The notes: generated by a model not told the origin, from the letters alone. Numbered from the stretch's first letter, positions 34,711-43,646 are shown. The stretch is DNA of 64,000 nucleotides from Prauserella flavalba (GCF_003202235.1 NZ_MASU01000007.1:1-64000); one strand, 5' to 3'. Program-made: numbers and translations.

Positions 34711-35787
34711 ATGCCCCTGCCGGTGACACCGCCCGTCAAACCCATGCTCGCCAAGGCGGCCAAGCGGATCCCGGACTCCGCGGAGCTGTTGTTCGAGCCG
34801 AAGTGGGACGGCTTCCGCTGCCTCGTCTTCCGCGACGGCGGCGAGCTGACCCTCCAGTCGCGCTCGCTCAAACCGCTGAACCGGTACTTCCCCGAGGTGC
34901 TCGCCGAGCTGGCCGAGACTCTGCCCGACCGCGTCGTGCTCGACGGCGAGCTCGTGGTCGGCCGCGGCGGCAGGCTCGACTTCGACGCGCTCACCGAGCG
35001 GATCCACCCCGCGGCCAGCCGCATCAACCTCCTCGCCGAGCAGACCCCGGCGAGCTTCATCGCCTTCGACGTGCTCGCGATCGGCGACCGTGCGTTGCTG
35101 GAGGAGCCGACGAGCGCGCGCAGGCAGGCGCTGACGGAGCTGGCGGGCGAGGACATCCGGCGCACCCCCGCGACCACCGACCCCGCCACGGCGCGGCACT
35201 GGTTCGAGCTGTTCGAGGGCGCCGGGCTCGACGGCGTGATCGGCAAGCCGCTCGCCGAGCCGTACGTGCCCGGCAAGCGCTCGATGGTCAAGTACAAGCA
35301 CTCCCGCACGGCCGACTGCGTCGTCGCGGGGCTGCGCTGGCACGTCGACACCGCACCCGGCGAGTCGGTGGGCTCGCTGTTGCTGGGGCTGCACGACGAC
35401 GCGGGCGTACTGCATCACGTCGGCGTGGTCGGCGCGTTCCCCGCGCAGCGGCGCAAGGAACTGGCGGCCGAGCTGACACCGCTGATCACCGAGGGCCCGC
35501 ACCCGTGGCTCGGCGACGCGGTGGTGGAGCACCAGCGCCTGCCCGGCGGGGTCAACCGCTGGCGCCCGAACGAGCAGCCGTGGGTGCCGTTGCGGCCCGA
35601 GCGCGTGGTCGAGGTCGGCTACGAGCACACCGAGGGCGGCCACCCCGCGCGGTTCCGGCACACCGCCCAGTTCGCGCGCTGGCGGCCCGACCGCGACGCC
35701 GCGTCGTGCGACTACGCCCAGCTCGACGAACCGGCGCGCTACGACCTCGACGCCGTCTTCCACGGCGAGGTCAGGCGAACCCGCTAA
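34711..35787 (+). CDS. ligC: ATP-dependent DNA ligase, LigC type
   Basis: A 358-residue nucleotidyltransferase. The adenylated lysine is Lys31 in EPKWDGFRCLVF; further motifs are VLDGELVVGRGGRLDFDAL near 75, SFIAFDVLAIG near 115, GVIGKPLAEPYVPGKRSMVKYK near 180, and an OB-fold C-terminus. It matches LigC, a stand-alone ligase that seals nicks in base-excision or end-joining repair. A LigD-type polymerase module is encoded 4.4 kb away at 40230-41246. Confidence 0.88.
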   Translation: MPLPVTPPVKPMLAKAAKRIPDSAELLFEPKWDGFRCLVFRDGGELTLQSRSLKPLNRYFPEVLAELAETLPDRVVLDGELVVGRGGRLDFDALTERIHPAASRINLLAEQTPASFIAFDVLAIGDRALLEEPTSARRQALTELAGEDIRRTPATTDPATARHWFELFEGAGLDGVIGKPLAEPYVPGKRSMVKYKHSRTADCVVAGLRWHVDTAPGESVGSLLLGLHDDAGVLHHVGVVGAFPAQRRKELAAELTPLITEGPHPWLGDAVVEHQRLPGGVNRWRPNEQPWVPLRPERVVEVGYEHTEGGHPARFRHTAQFARWRPDRDAASCDYAQLDEPARYDLDAVFHGEVRRTR

Positions 35788-35860
35788 CGTCCCCCTCACC
35801 GCCCGCATGCGAGGGTTGACCGTCGCAGGGCTCCAGCCAGGGGAAGTGAGGACCGAACCA

Positions 35861-37411
35861 GTGCCGCGCCGTGGTCGTGCCCGTCGTCTGACCGTCGCGC
35901 TGGCCGGGGGACTGATCCTCGCCGGGTGCACGGCGGGGCCGTCCACGCGGCCCGCGGTGGTCGAGAACGACGGCCCGCCGCCCTCCGAGCAGCCGACCAC
36001 ACCGCGGCAGGCTCCGTTGCCGGATCTGGAGGAACCCGGAGCGAGCGACATCGCGTGGTCCGACTGCGGCGAGGAGACGCGTGCCCGGCTCGGCGGCCGG
36101 CAGGTGCCCGGCACGCTGGACTTCTCGTGCGCGCGCATCACGACGACCCTCGACGCGCCCGACCTGCCCCGCCGCGGCATCACGCGGATGGCGCTGCTGA
36201 AGGTCGGCACGGGACCCATCCCGCTCGCGGTGGTCAACGACGTCGACGGCGAGCCAGGAACCCTCTACGCCGCCCGGCTCGCCGCGCAGTTGCCCGACGC
36301 GTTGCTGCGGAAGTTCCATCTCATCGGCATCGACCGCAGGGGCACCGGCGACTCCGACGCGGTGCGCTGCATCCCCAGCGAGGTGCGCGCCGCCCTGCTC
36401 GGCCACGACCCGGCGCAGGGCGTCGAGCCCGCGCTGGACGCTGCCCGCACCGCGGGCCAGCAGTGCGCCATCAACCTGGAGGACGAGCAGAGCGCGCTCG
36501 ACAGCTGGCGCGCGGCGGGCGATCTCGACGAGCTGCGCCAGCAGCTGGGCCTCGACCGGCTCAGCGCGCTCGGGCACGGCGAGGGCTCGAAGGTCGTCGC
36601 GATCTACGGAGCGCGCTACCCGGACCGGGTCGGCCGGGTGGTGCTCGACGGGGTGCCCGACCCCTCGGCCGATCTCGCCGCGGTGCTCGACGGCGTCGCG
36701 GGCGGAGCCGAGGCGACGCTCGACGCCTTCGCCGAGGACTGCGCGAGCCGGGGCTGCCCGCTCGGGGGCGACGCACGCGGCGCCGTGACATCGCTCGCCG
36801 ACGAGCTCGCCGGTGCTCCGCTGGTGACCGGCAGCGGTGTGACGCTCGGCCGGGCGCTGGCCCTGCGGGCGGTGCTCACGGGGCTCGCCGACCGGGAGCG
36901 CTGGCCCAAGCTCGCCGACGCCGTCGCCGCGGCCAAGGGCGGGGACGGGGGCCCGCTGACGGCGTTCGTCGAGCCGTACCTGCTGGAGAGCGACGTCGCC
37001 GCGGCCCGGCTCGACGGCGCGCTCGCCACACTCTGCAACGACACCTCGACCCGGCTGCCCGCCGACCAGCTGGCCCGGGTCACCGGGGAGCTCGGCACGA
37101 AGCACCCGGTGTTCGGCGCGCTGGTGGCACAGGAGCTCACGTGGTGCAGCCCGTGGCCCAGCCGCCGCGAGGCGCTGCCCGAGATCGGTGCCGACGGCGC
37201 CCCGCCGATGGTCGTGGTGAGCACCGCGACCGACCCGGTGACGCCCGAGCAGGGCACGATCCGCGCGGCGGAGCAGATCCCGAGCGCGGTGCGGATCGCG
37301 TGGCAGGGCGCGGGCCACGGCGCACTCGGCTCGCCGTGCGTGGCCGAGGCCGTGCGCGCGTTCCTCGCCGACGGCAAGGTGCCGAGGGACGGCACCCTCT
37401 GCCCGGCCTGA
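35861..37411 (+). CDS. Lipoprotein alpha/beta-hydrolase with a missing nucleophile
   Basis: A 516-residue secreted protein: signal RARRLTVALAGGLILAGC with a lipobox LAGC, so it is membrane-anchored. The rest matches the SlpD/E tripeptidyl-aminopeptidase family: HLIGIDRRGTGDSDAVRC near 150, the elbow near 238, and the C-terminal VVVSTATDPVTPEQG and QGAGHGALG with the Asp and His. At the elbow the expected Gly-x-Ser-x-Gly reads GHGEG: residue 240 is Gly (GGC at 36578-36580) instead of Ser. It may be a non-catalytic relative. GTG at 35861 was chosen for the lipoprotein signal; GTG 35846 is an alternative. Confidence 0.82.
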   Translation: MPRRGRARRLTVALAGGLILAGCTAGPSTRPAVVENDGPPPSEQPTTPRQAPLPDLEEPGASDIAWSDCGEETRARLGGRQVPGTLDFSCARITTTLDAPDLPRRGITRMALLKVGTGPIPLAVVNDVDGEPGTLYAARLAAQLPDALLRKFHLIGIDRRGTGDSDAVRCIPSEVRAALLGHDPAQGVEPALDAARTAGQQCAINLEDEQSALDSWRAAGDLDELRQQLGLDRLSALGHGEGSKVVAIYGARYPDRVGRVVLDGVPDPSADLAAVLDGVAGGAEATLDAFAEDCASRGCPLGGDARGAVTSLADELAGAPLVTGSGVTLGRALALRAVLTGLADRERWPKLADAVAAAKGGDGGPLTAFVEPYLLESDVAAARLDGALATLCNDTSTRLPADQLARVTGELGTKHPVFGALVAQELTWCSPWPSRREALPEIGADGAPPMVVVSTATDPVTPEQGTIRAAEQIPSAVRIAWQGAGHGALGSPCVAEAVRAFLADGKVPRDGTLCPA

Positions 37412-37437
37412 CCACCCACCCAGCCGCTGAGCCACGC

Positions 37438-37500
37438 GCAGTGAAGGTGGCCTTCACTGCACTGCGGACGGGCTGGCGCAGGCATGGTGGCCTTCACTGC
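37438..37500. terminator. Terminator-like palindrome, one intact arm plus a partial copy
   Basis: Bases 37438-37460 form a self-complementary 23-mer (GCAGTGAAGG, TGG, CCTTCACTGC) after the hydrolase gene. At 37487-37500 GTGGCCTTCACTGC recurs as a degenerate half. It lies between convergent genes, like the other family members at 27062, 40161, 54802 and 57638. Confidence 0.72.
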
Positions 37501-37521
37501 GGGCGGGTGGGCTCAGTGCGG

Positions 37522-38361
37522 TCAGGCCGGCTCGGTCAGCTCCACCAGCACAGGGCGGTGGTCGGAGGCCTCCGTCGCCGGAACCGAGGCGTGCGTGGCG
37601 CGCAGCGGGCCGGAGAAGGTCACGTAGTCGATCCGGGACGTCGGCTCCGGCGCCGGGTGGGTGTGACCCTCCCCCGTGCCCGGCGCGGCCCGCCACGCGT
37701 CGGTGACGCGGGCGAACAGCGGCGCCAGCTCGGGGGCGTCCGGCTCCGCGTTGAGGTCGCCCGTCAGCACCTGCCGCGTCCCCGGGGGCGCCCGGTCGAG
37801 GACGGCGACCATCTCGCGCACCTGGGCCGCCCGCACCGCGGGATCGGGCCGGTGGTCGAGGTGGGTGGTGTAGACGTGCACGGGCTCACCACGCACCGAC
37901 ACCACCACCTCGGCGAAGCCGGGCGCGAGCTCCGGCACCGGATCCGGCTCGACGGTGGACAGGCGGGTGAGCGAATGGTTCGCGGCGGCCACGATCGGAT
38001 GCCTGCTGAGCACCGCCACGCCATAGCGGCGCCGCTGCTCGTGCCCCCGCTCCGGCTCCAGGTCGTAGATCGGCGCGAAGTACACGCGCAGGCCGGTGAG
38101 CCGCGCCAGCTCGCGGGCCTCGTCGGCGTAGCCGCTGCGGGCCGACCAGTGCACGTCCACCTCCTGCAGGCCCACCACGTCGGCCCCGGTCGCCCGGATG
38201 GCCTCGGCGGTCCTCGCCAGGTCGAACGTGCCGTCCGCGCCGATGCCCGCGTGCACGTTGAAGCTCAGCACCCGCAGCGCCGGGTCCTGGCGCGCGCCCG
38301 CAATGGGGGCCGCGAGCAATACCACGGCCAGTGCGATGACGATCATGCGGCGGCCTCGCAT
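37522..38361 (-). CDS. Exported endonuclease/exonuclease/phosphatase-fold protein
   Basis: A 279-residue protein with an N-terminal signal or anchor (RRMIVIALAVVLLAAPIAGA) and the EEP fold: LRVLSFNVHAGIGADG near 30, VVGLQEVDVHW near 62 with the catalytic Glu, TTHLDHRP near 165, VLTGDLNAEPDAPEL near 198, and SDHRPVLVEL at the end. Members are metal-dependent phosphodiesterases acting on DNA, phosphoinositides or sphingomyelin; the substrate is unknown. ATG 38359-38361. Confidence 0.88.
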   Translation of the reverse strand: MRGRRMIVIALAVVLLAAPIAGARQDPALRVLSFNVHAGIGADGTFDLARTAEAIRATGADVVGLQEVDVHWSARSGYADEARELARLTGLRVYFAPIYDLEPERGHEQRRRYGVAVLSRHPIVAAANHSLTRLSTVEPDPVPELAPGFAEVVVSVRGEPVHVYTTHLDHRPDPAVRAAQVREMVAVLDRAPPGTRQVLTGDLNAEPDAPELAPLFARVTDAWRAAPGTGEGHTHPAPEPTSRIDYVTFSGPLRATHASVPATEASDHRPVLVELTEPA

Positions 38362-38400
38362 GGCGATCAACTTACTGCCACTTGACGCGGACCGTGGGGG

Positions 38401-39693
38401 ATGTTTCGCTGGCCCGCGGTGAATCTTCTGTCGTTGCTCGCTGGCCTGACCAAGCGCGACCCGCACGCACTCATCGCGATCGACGCCGATCCCGGACAGC
38501 CCGTTCACGTGAGCCGCTCCGAGCTGTGGCGGCGCACGCTACAGCTGCGCGCCGATCTCGCGACGGCGGGCGTCGGCCGTGGTGACGGCGTGGTCGCGTG
38601 GCTGCCCAATTGGTCCGATGTCCTGGACTGGCACATCGCGGCCGCGTCGCTCGGCGCCCACGTCGTAGGCCTCGACCCGCGCACCGAGCCGGACGCCGCG
38701 GCGTCGGTGCTGGGCCGGGCGAGGCCGAGGGTCGTCGCGCTCCCTGCGGGCGAGGACGGCGACGGGCTGGTCGCGGCGCTGCGCGAGGCCGTCGCGGCCG
38801 CGGAAGCGCCCGTGCCCGCGGTGGCCGTGATCGCGGGCCCGAACGGGAGGGCGCCCATCGACCCCTCGCCGTGGGACGTCGGCGGCGGGGCGTGGCTGCC
38901 GAGCGCGACGACGGCGGGCATGCCGATGCCGAAGACCAGTGGCGACGAGCTGGCCGTGGCGTTCGCGCCGGGGCTCGCCGCCCACCGCGAGTCGGCGATC
39001 GTGCGGCACTCCCTCGCCGTGGCCGAGGCGCTCGGCATCCGCGACAACGACCTGATGGCGTGCACGAGACCGCTGACGGGCGTGCCCGGCTTCTGCTTCG
39101 CCTTCGCCGCGCTCGCGGGCGGTGCCGGCTGCCTGCTGGAGCCGGGCTGCGACGAGGACACGCTGCTCGACGACATGGCCCGCTTCGGGGCCACCCAGCT
39201 CGTCGCCGACGACGGCACCGCGCGGCGGCTCGCCGACGCGTGGCATCGCAGGCATCGCGCACTGCCGACGTGGCGCTGGCTGGGCGTGCTCGGGGCGACG
39301 GGTGGTGACCCGGAGGCCGCCGGCTGGGCTGAGAAGGAGCTCGGCGTCGTCAGCACCGGCGTCTACGGTTCCGCGGACGTGCTCGTGCCCCCGGCGCTCT
39401 GGCCGGGTGACGCACCCGCGCCGGCGCGGTGGCACGCGGGCGGCAGGCCGGTGTCGCCGGAGGTCGAGGTCCGCGTGACCGACCCGGTGTCGGGGCGGCC
39501 GCTGCCCGGCGGCGAGCAGGGTGAGCTGCAGTTCCGCGGCTACGGCGTCGCCGACGCCTACCTCGGGCATCCGGAGCACGGGCCGCCACGGCTCACCGGC
39601 GACGGCTGGTTCGCGACCGGCGACCTCGGCGTGCTCACCGGTGACGGCGCGTTCCGGTGCCTTGGCCGGGTGAACGACCACCAGGGCACCTGA
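38401..39693 (+). CDS. Degenerate ANL-superfamily (acyl-CoA synthetase-like) protein
   Basis: A 430-residue protein aligning with the N-terminal domain of AMP-forming synthetases: RDPHALIAIDADPGQPVHVS, GVGRGDGVVAWLPNWSDVL near 60, HIAAASLGAHVVGLDPRTE near 75, LPGGEQGELQFRGYG near 370, and FATGDLGVLTGDG near 405. The AMP-binding Thr-Ser-Gly-Thr-Thr-Gly loop is absent (the region reads VAFAPGLAAHRESAIVRHS), the Tyr-Gly-x-Thr-Glu motif is replaced by VYGSADV, and the C-terminal domain with the catalytic Lys is missing. It is therefore unlikely to make acyl-AMP. The open frame is intact, so it may have a binding role. Confidence 0.72.
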   Translation: MFRWPAVNLLSLLAGLTKRDPHALIAIDADPGQPVHVSRSELWRRTLQLRADLATAGVGRGDGVVAWLPNWSDVLDWHIAAASLGAHVVGLDPRTEPDAAASVLGRARPRVVALPAGEDGDGLVAALREAVAAAEAPVPAVAVIAGPNGRAPIDPSPWDVGGGAWLPSATTAGMPMPKTSGDELAVAFAPGLAAHRESAIVRHSLAVAEALGIRDNDLMACTRPLTGVPGFCFAFAALAGGAGCLLEPGCDEDTLLDDMARFGATQLVADDGTARRLADAWHRRHRALPTWRWLGVLGATGGDPEAAGWAEKELGVVSTGVYGSADVLVPPALWPGDAPAPARWHAGGRPVSPEVEVRVTDPVSGRPLPGGEQGELQFRGYGVADAYLGHPEHGPPRLTGDGWFATGDLGVLTGDGAFRCLGRVNDHQGT

Positions 39694-39742
39694 GGACTTT
39701 GTGCCCTAGGGACGCCCGCGGGGCGGGCCGAATACTGCTCTG

Positions 39743-40153
39743 ATGAGCGACGCCGACATCCGGCGCATCGACGAGCTGAGCACGTCAGCCGCCCTGCGGC
39801 TTCTCGGCACCGTGTCGTTCGGTCGGGTCGCCTTCACCCTCCACGCGCTGCCCGCGATCCGGCCCGCCACCCACGTGCTCGACGAGGGCGACGTGATCAT
39901 CCGCAGCCACTCCGGCTCCGAGCTCAACTCCGCCGTGGGACAGATCGTGGCGTACGAGGCCGGGGTCATCAGCCCGGAGGACCACCTCGGCTGGAGCGTG
40001 AGCGTCACGGGCAAGGCCGAGCTGGTGAGCGGAAGCGCCGCCGAGCGCTGCGAGCTGCTGCTGCGGCCGTGGTCGGGCCTGCGGCCGGGGGCGCTCATCC
40101 GGATCCCTCCGGAGTTCGTGAGCGGCTACGCGCTGCGCAACGGCACCCCCTGA
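39743..40153 (+). CDS. Pyridoxamine-5'-phosphate-oxidase-like flavin-binding protein
   Basis: A 136-residue split-barrel protein: ALRLLGTVSFGRVAFTLHALP near 18, IIRSHSGSELNSAVGQIVAYE near 52, and GWSVSVTGKAELVSG near 85. This is the PPOX/nitroreductase-like subfamily that binds FMN or F420. The role is unknown. It follows the ANL-like gene by 49 bases and ends 7 bases before a long palindrome. Confidence 0.82.
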   Translation: MSDADIRRIDELSTSAALRLLGTVSFGRVAFTLHALPAIRPATHVLDEGDVIIRSHSGSELNSAVGQIVAYEAGVISPEDHLGWSVSVTGKAELVSGSAAERCELLLRPWSGLRPGALIRIPPEFVSGYALRNGTP

Positions 40154-40160
40154 ACGCCTC

Positions 40161-40205
40161 CCAAGGCCACCTTTGTTGCGTTGAACGCAACAAAGGTGGC
40201 CTTGG
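40161..40205. terminator. Long palindromic terminator
   Basis: Perfect 22-bp arms (40161-40182 and 40184-40205) around a single G. The arms contain AAGGCCACCTT and the centre reads GTTGAAC. It sits between the convergent PPOX and LigD-polymerase genes and should stop transcription from both sides. Confidence 0.88.
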
Positions 40206-40229
40206 GGGCGGTCGGCACGGCGTGAGCGG

Positions 40230-41246
40230 TCACTCCGGGCGTGCCCTGCTGGGCTGGACGCGCCTCGGCTCCCCCGCCATCTTGGGGTGGTCCGGTGGGT
40301 AGGGCAGGTCGCCGAGGCCGTGGTCCCGCTGGTCACGCGCGTACCACTCGAGCAGTTCCCCGATCCCGAACGCCTCGCCGTCGATGCCCTCGTGCGGGTT
40401 GCCGCGCTCGGCGAGCAGGCCCGGCACGGTCAGCACGTCGAAGTCGTCCGGATCCGCCTCGGCCAGCTCCGCCCAGGTCAGCGGCATCGAGACGGTCGCG
40501 CGCGGTGTGCCGCGCACGGACCACGCCGAGGCGACCGTGCGGTCGCGTGCCGCCTGGTTGTAGTCCAGGAACACGCGGCCACCGCGCTCCTCCTTCCACC
40601 ACGCGATCGTCGCCCGGTCCGGCGTGCGCCGCTCCACCTCCCTGCCGAGCGCGATCACCGCGTGCCGCACGTCGACGAAGTCCCAGTCCGGCCGGATGCG
40701 GACGAGCACGTGCACGCCACGCCCACCCGAGGTCTTCGGGTAGCCGGTGAGGCCGGCGTCGGCCAGCACCTCCCGCACCACGCCCGCGACGTGGACGGCG
40801 TCGGCGTACCCGGCGGTGTCCGGCGGGTCGACGTCGATGCGCAGCTCGTCGGGGTGGTCGGTGTCGGCGCTGCGCACCGGCCACGGGTGGAAGTCGAGGG
40901 TGCCGAGGTTCGCCGCCCACGCGAGCACGGCGGGCTCGGTGGGGCACACCTGGTCGGCCGTGCGGCCCGACGGGAACGTGACGCGCGCCGTCGCGACCCA
41001 CTCCGGGGCGCCCTTCGGCAGGCGCTTGGCGTAGAAGGGCTCACCCGCGACGCCGTCGACGAAGCGTTTCAGCGTGGTCGGCCGGTCGCCGATGGCCAGC
41101 AGCAGCGGATCGGCCACCGCGAGGTAGTACTCCACGACCTGGCGCTTGGTGATGCCACGCTCGGGGAAATACACCTTGTCCGGATTGGACACCCGCACCG
41201 TGTGCGCGCCGACCTGGTACTCGACCGCTTCGCCGTGTCTGGCCAC
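40230..41246 (-). CDS. LigD-type DNA polymerase/primase domain protein (NHEJ)
   Basis: A 338-residue AEP-family polymerase like the polymerase domain of LigD: VSNPDKVYFPERGITKR at the start, LRIDVDPPDTAGYADAV with the metal-binding Asp pair near 137, YPKTSGGRGVHVLVRIRP near 168, and VFLDYNQAARDRTVASAW near 225. It inserts ribo- or deoxynucleotides at double-strand breaks. No Ku gene is in the window. The ligase partner may be LigC at 34711 or a LigD elsewhere. ATG 41244-41246. Confidence 0.9.
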   Translation of the reverse strand: MARHGEAVEYQVGAHTVRVSNPDKVYFPERGITKRQVVEYYLAVADPLLLAIGDRPTTLKRFVDGVAGEPFYAKRLPKGAPEWVATARVTFPSGRTADQVCPTEPAVLAWAANLGTLDFHPWPVRSADTDHPDELRIDVDPPDTAGYADAVHVAGVVREVLADAGLTGYPKTSGGRGVHVLVRIRPDWDFVDVRHAVIALGREVERRTPDRATIAWWKEERGGRVFLDYNQAARDRTVASAWSVRGTPRATVSMPLTWAELAEADPDDFDVLTVPGLLAERGNPHEGIDGEAFGIGELLEWYARDQRDHGLGDLPYPPDHPKMAGEPRRVQPSRARPE

Positions 41247-41280
41247 CCCCGCAGCCTAGCCGCGCGGGCGGTCCGCGGGT

Positions 41281-41970
41281 GTGCACTACCGTGAAGAGGT
41301 GGCAGGCAGAACCAAGATGATCATCGGACTCGTCCTGGTCGTGGTGTTCGTGGTGGCGGCGCTCACCCTGCCGGTCCCCAGCCCCGCCGAGCTGCGCGCG
41401 ATGGCCGAGGACGCGGGCACCGCCGCGGTGGTGCTGTTCCTCCTGGCGTACGCGGCGTTCACCGTGATTCCCATACCGCGCACGGTGTTCAACCTGGCCG
41501 CGGGCCTGCTGCTGGGCGAGGTGGTGGGCATCGTGGTCGCGCTCACGGCCACCGTGATCTCGGGGCTGCTCGGTTTCCTGCTGGCCAGGGGCCTCGGCCG
41601 GGAGGCGGTGTCCCGGAACCTGCACCGCACACCTGTCCGCGCGGTCAACGACCGGCTCGCGGGCGGTGGCGTGCTCGCCGTCGCGTCGCTGCGGTTGATT
41701 CCCGTGATTCCCTTTGCGCCGTTCAGTTATTGCTGCGGCGTGTCCTCGATCCGGTTGCGCCCCTACCTGCTGGGCACCGCGCTGGGCAGTTTTCCCGGCA
41801 CCGTCGCGGTCGTGGTGCTCGGGGACGCCCTCACCGGCACCACGCCGCCGCTTTTGCTTGCCTGCTATGTGGTCTTCGCCGGGCTGGGCGCGCTAGGGTT
41901 GCTGCGCGTCATCCGCACGACAGGACCGGCACAGCCGCATCCCGCGGAACCTGAACGCGCGCTGAACTGA
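41281..41970 (+). CDS. TVP38/TMEM64-family membrane protein
   Basis: A 229-residue protein with about six membrane segments: MIIGLVLVVVFVVAAL, IPIPRTVFNLAAGLLLGE near 65, LGFLLARGLGREAV near 98, and SLRLIPVIPFAPFSYCCG near 138. This is the DedA-related VTT domain, probably a lipid scramblase. The start is unclear: GTG 41281, GTG 41299 and ATG 41317 are all possible, and none has a strong ribosome site. Confidence 0.85.
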   Translation: MHYREEVAGRTKMIIGLVLVVVFVVAALTLPVPSPAELRAMAEDAGTAAVVLFLLAYAAFTVIPIPRTVFNLAAGLLLGEVVGIVVALTATVISGLLGFLLARGLGREAVSRNLHRTPVRAVNDRLAGGGVLAVASLRLIPVIPFAPFSYCCGVSSIRLRPYLLGTALGSFPGTVAVVVLGDALTGTTPPLLLACYVVFAGLGALGLLRVIRTTGPAQPHPAEPERALN

Positions 41971-42005
41971 TCCGCCGCGCATCGGCGGTTCACGCGGGTC
42001 ATCGA

Positions 42006-43646
42006 GTGGGCACCGCTACACTCGGTCGGGGCGCGAACCGGATCATCGCGCTGGGTCCATTCACGATCGCGAGAAGTAGCCGAGGAGTAGGCGTCATCGA
42101 CACCGGTCAGTTGATCGCAGGCCACTATCGCCTCGTTGAGCACATCGGCAGCGGTGCCATGGGCATCGTCTGGCGGGCGATCGATGAGCGTTTGGAGCGT
42201 TCGGTCGCCGTCAAGCAGATCCTGACGCAGCCGGGGCTGAGCGAGTCCGAGCGGGCCGTCGTCCGCCAGCGCGCCATGCGCGAGGCGAAGAACGCCGCGC
42301 GTTTCCAGCACCCCAACGCGATCGTGGTGTTCGACATCGCCGAGCACGAGGGTGATCCGTGTCTCGTCATGGAGTACCTGCCCTCACAGAGCCTCTCCGC
42401 GATTCTGGCCGAGCGCGGCACGCTGCCGGTCGCCGAGGTGGCGAGGATCGGCGAGCAGGTGGCCGCGGCGCTGGTGGCGGCGCATCGTGCGGGGATCGTG
42501 CATCGGGACATCAAACCGGGCAACATCCTCATCGACGACAACGGCGTCGCCAAGATCATGGACTTCGGCATCTCGCGGGCCAGCGGCGACCTCACGCTCA
42601 CCCAGACCGGCCTGATCGGCGGCACGCCCGCCTACCTGGCTCCCGAGCTCGCGCGGGGCGCCGACCCGAAGCCCGCCTCCGACGTCTTCTCGCTGGGCGC
42701 GACGCTGTACCACTCCATCGAGGGGCTGCCTCCCTACGGCGACAGCACCAACCAGCTCGCCCTGCTGTACGCCGCGGCCAGCGGCAAGCTCAACCCGCCG
42801 ACCCGTTCCGGCCCGGCGACGGCCTTGCTCATGAGCCTGCTGCGGGCCGAGCCGGAGGAACGGCCCAGCATGGCCGAGGCGCGCGACCGGCTCGCCGCGC
42901 TCGCCGCGGGCGAGAGCAACGGCAAGGCCCTCGGCGCGACCCTGGTCTCTCCCCCGCTGGGCCTGGCGCAGCAGGGCGGTCCGAAGCCGGTGACGCCGGC
43001 TTCGGCGCCCGTCACGCCGCCGTGGCAGCGCAACCAGGCTCCCAGCGGCCCGCCGCGCAACCCGACCACGGCGGGCACCCCGGTGCCCCCGCCACGCGAG
43101 CCCGCGGGCACCGGCTCGAGACGCAGGCCGCTCGTGTTCGGGGCGATCGGTGCGGCAGTGCTCGTCATCGCGGCGGTACTGGCCATCGTGCTCACGTCGA
43201 GCGGCAACGACGAGACACCCAACGCAGGCGGCAACGGCGAGACCCGGAACCCGCAGACCTCCACGCGGAGCTCGCCCAGTTCCCCGACCTCCCCGTCGCA
43301 GGCCGCGCACACCGGTGGCCCGGTGCAGTGGGGTGCGGCGGGCCAGGTCATCGAAGCCTTCTACAGCAACCCCGCGGGCTCCTGGAACCGGCTCACGCCG
43401 GCGGGCAAGGCCGCCTACGACAACGACCCCGAAGAGTTCGCCGAGTACTGGGAGGAGAACACGGTCTCCTCGTTCCGCGGCATCAGCGCGTACAAGCGAG
43501 CGAACAACCCCGACGGTTCGGTCGACATGCAGCTCACCGTCGACATCGGCAATGGGCCGCAGGTCATGACGATGCGCGTGATCGACTCCGGCGGCACCCT
43601 GCTGATCGACGGCAACACTCGGCCGGACAACAGCTCCTCGGGCTGA
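42006..43646 (+). CDS. Transmembrane Ser/Thr protein kinase (Pkn type)
   Basis: A cytoplasmic kinase domain with GSGAMGIVW loop, VAVKQI lysine, HRDIKPGNI catalytic loop, DFGISRASG metal loop and GTPAYLAPE. A Pro-rich linker, one TM segment (LVFGAIGAAVLVIAAVLAI near residue 385) and a ~150-residue extracellular domain without PASTA repeats follow. GTG 42006 is the only canonical upstream start and gives 546 residues. But conserved kinase sequence begins near 42099, a strong AGGAG lies at 42083-42087, and a TACACT -10-like box at 42017-42022 lies inside the long version. The true start may be a rare codon at 42093-42098. Confidence 0.85.
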   Translation: MGTATLGRGANRIIALGPFTIARSSRGVGVIDTGQLIAGHYRLVEHIGSGAMGIVWRAIDERLERSVAVKQILTQPGLSESERAVVRQRAMREAKNAARFQHPNAIVVFDIAEHEGDPCLVMEYLPSQSLSAILAERGTLPVAEVARIGEQVAAALVAAHRAGIVHRDIKPGNILIDDNGVAKIMDFGISRASGDLTLTQTGLIGGTPAYLAPELARGADPKPASDVFSLGATLYHSIEGLPPYGDSTNQLALLYAAASGKLNPPTRSGPATALLMSLLRAEPEERPSMAEARDRLAALAAGESNGKALGATLVSPPLGLAQQGGPKPVTPASAPVTPPWQRNQAPSGPPRNPTTAGTPVPPPREPAGTGSRRRPLVFGAIGAAVLVIAAVLAIVLTSSGNDETPNAGGNGETRNPQTSTRSSPSSPTSPSQAAHTGGPVQWGAAGQVIEAFYSNPAGSWNRLTPAGKAAYDNDPEEFAEYWEENTVSSFRGISAYKRANNPDGSVDMQLTVDIGNGPQVMTMRVIDSGGTLLIDGNTRPDNSSSG

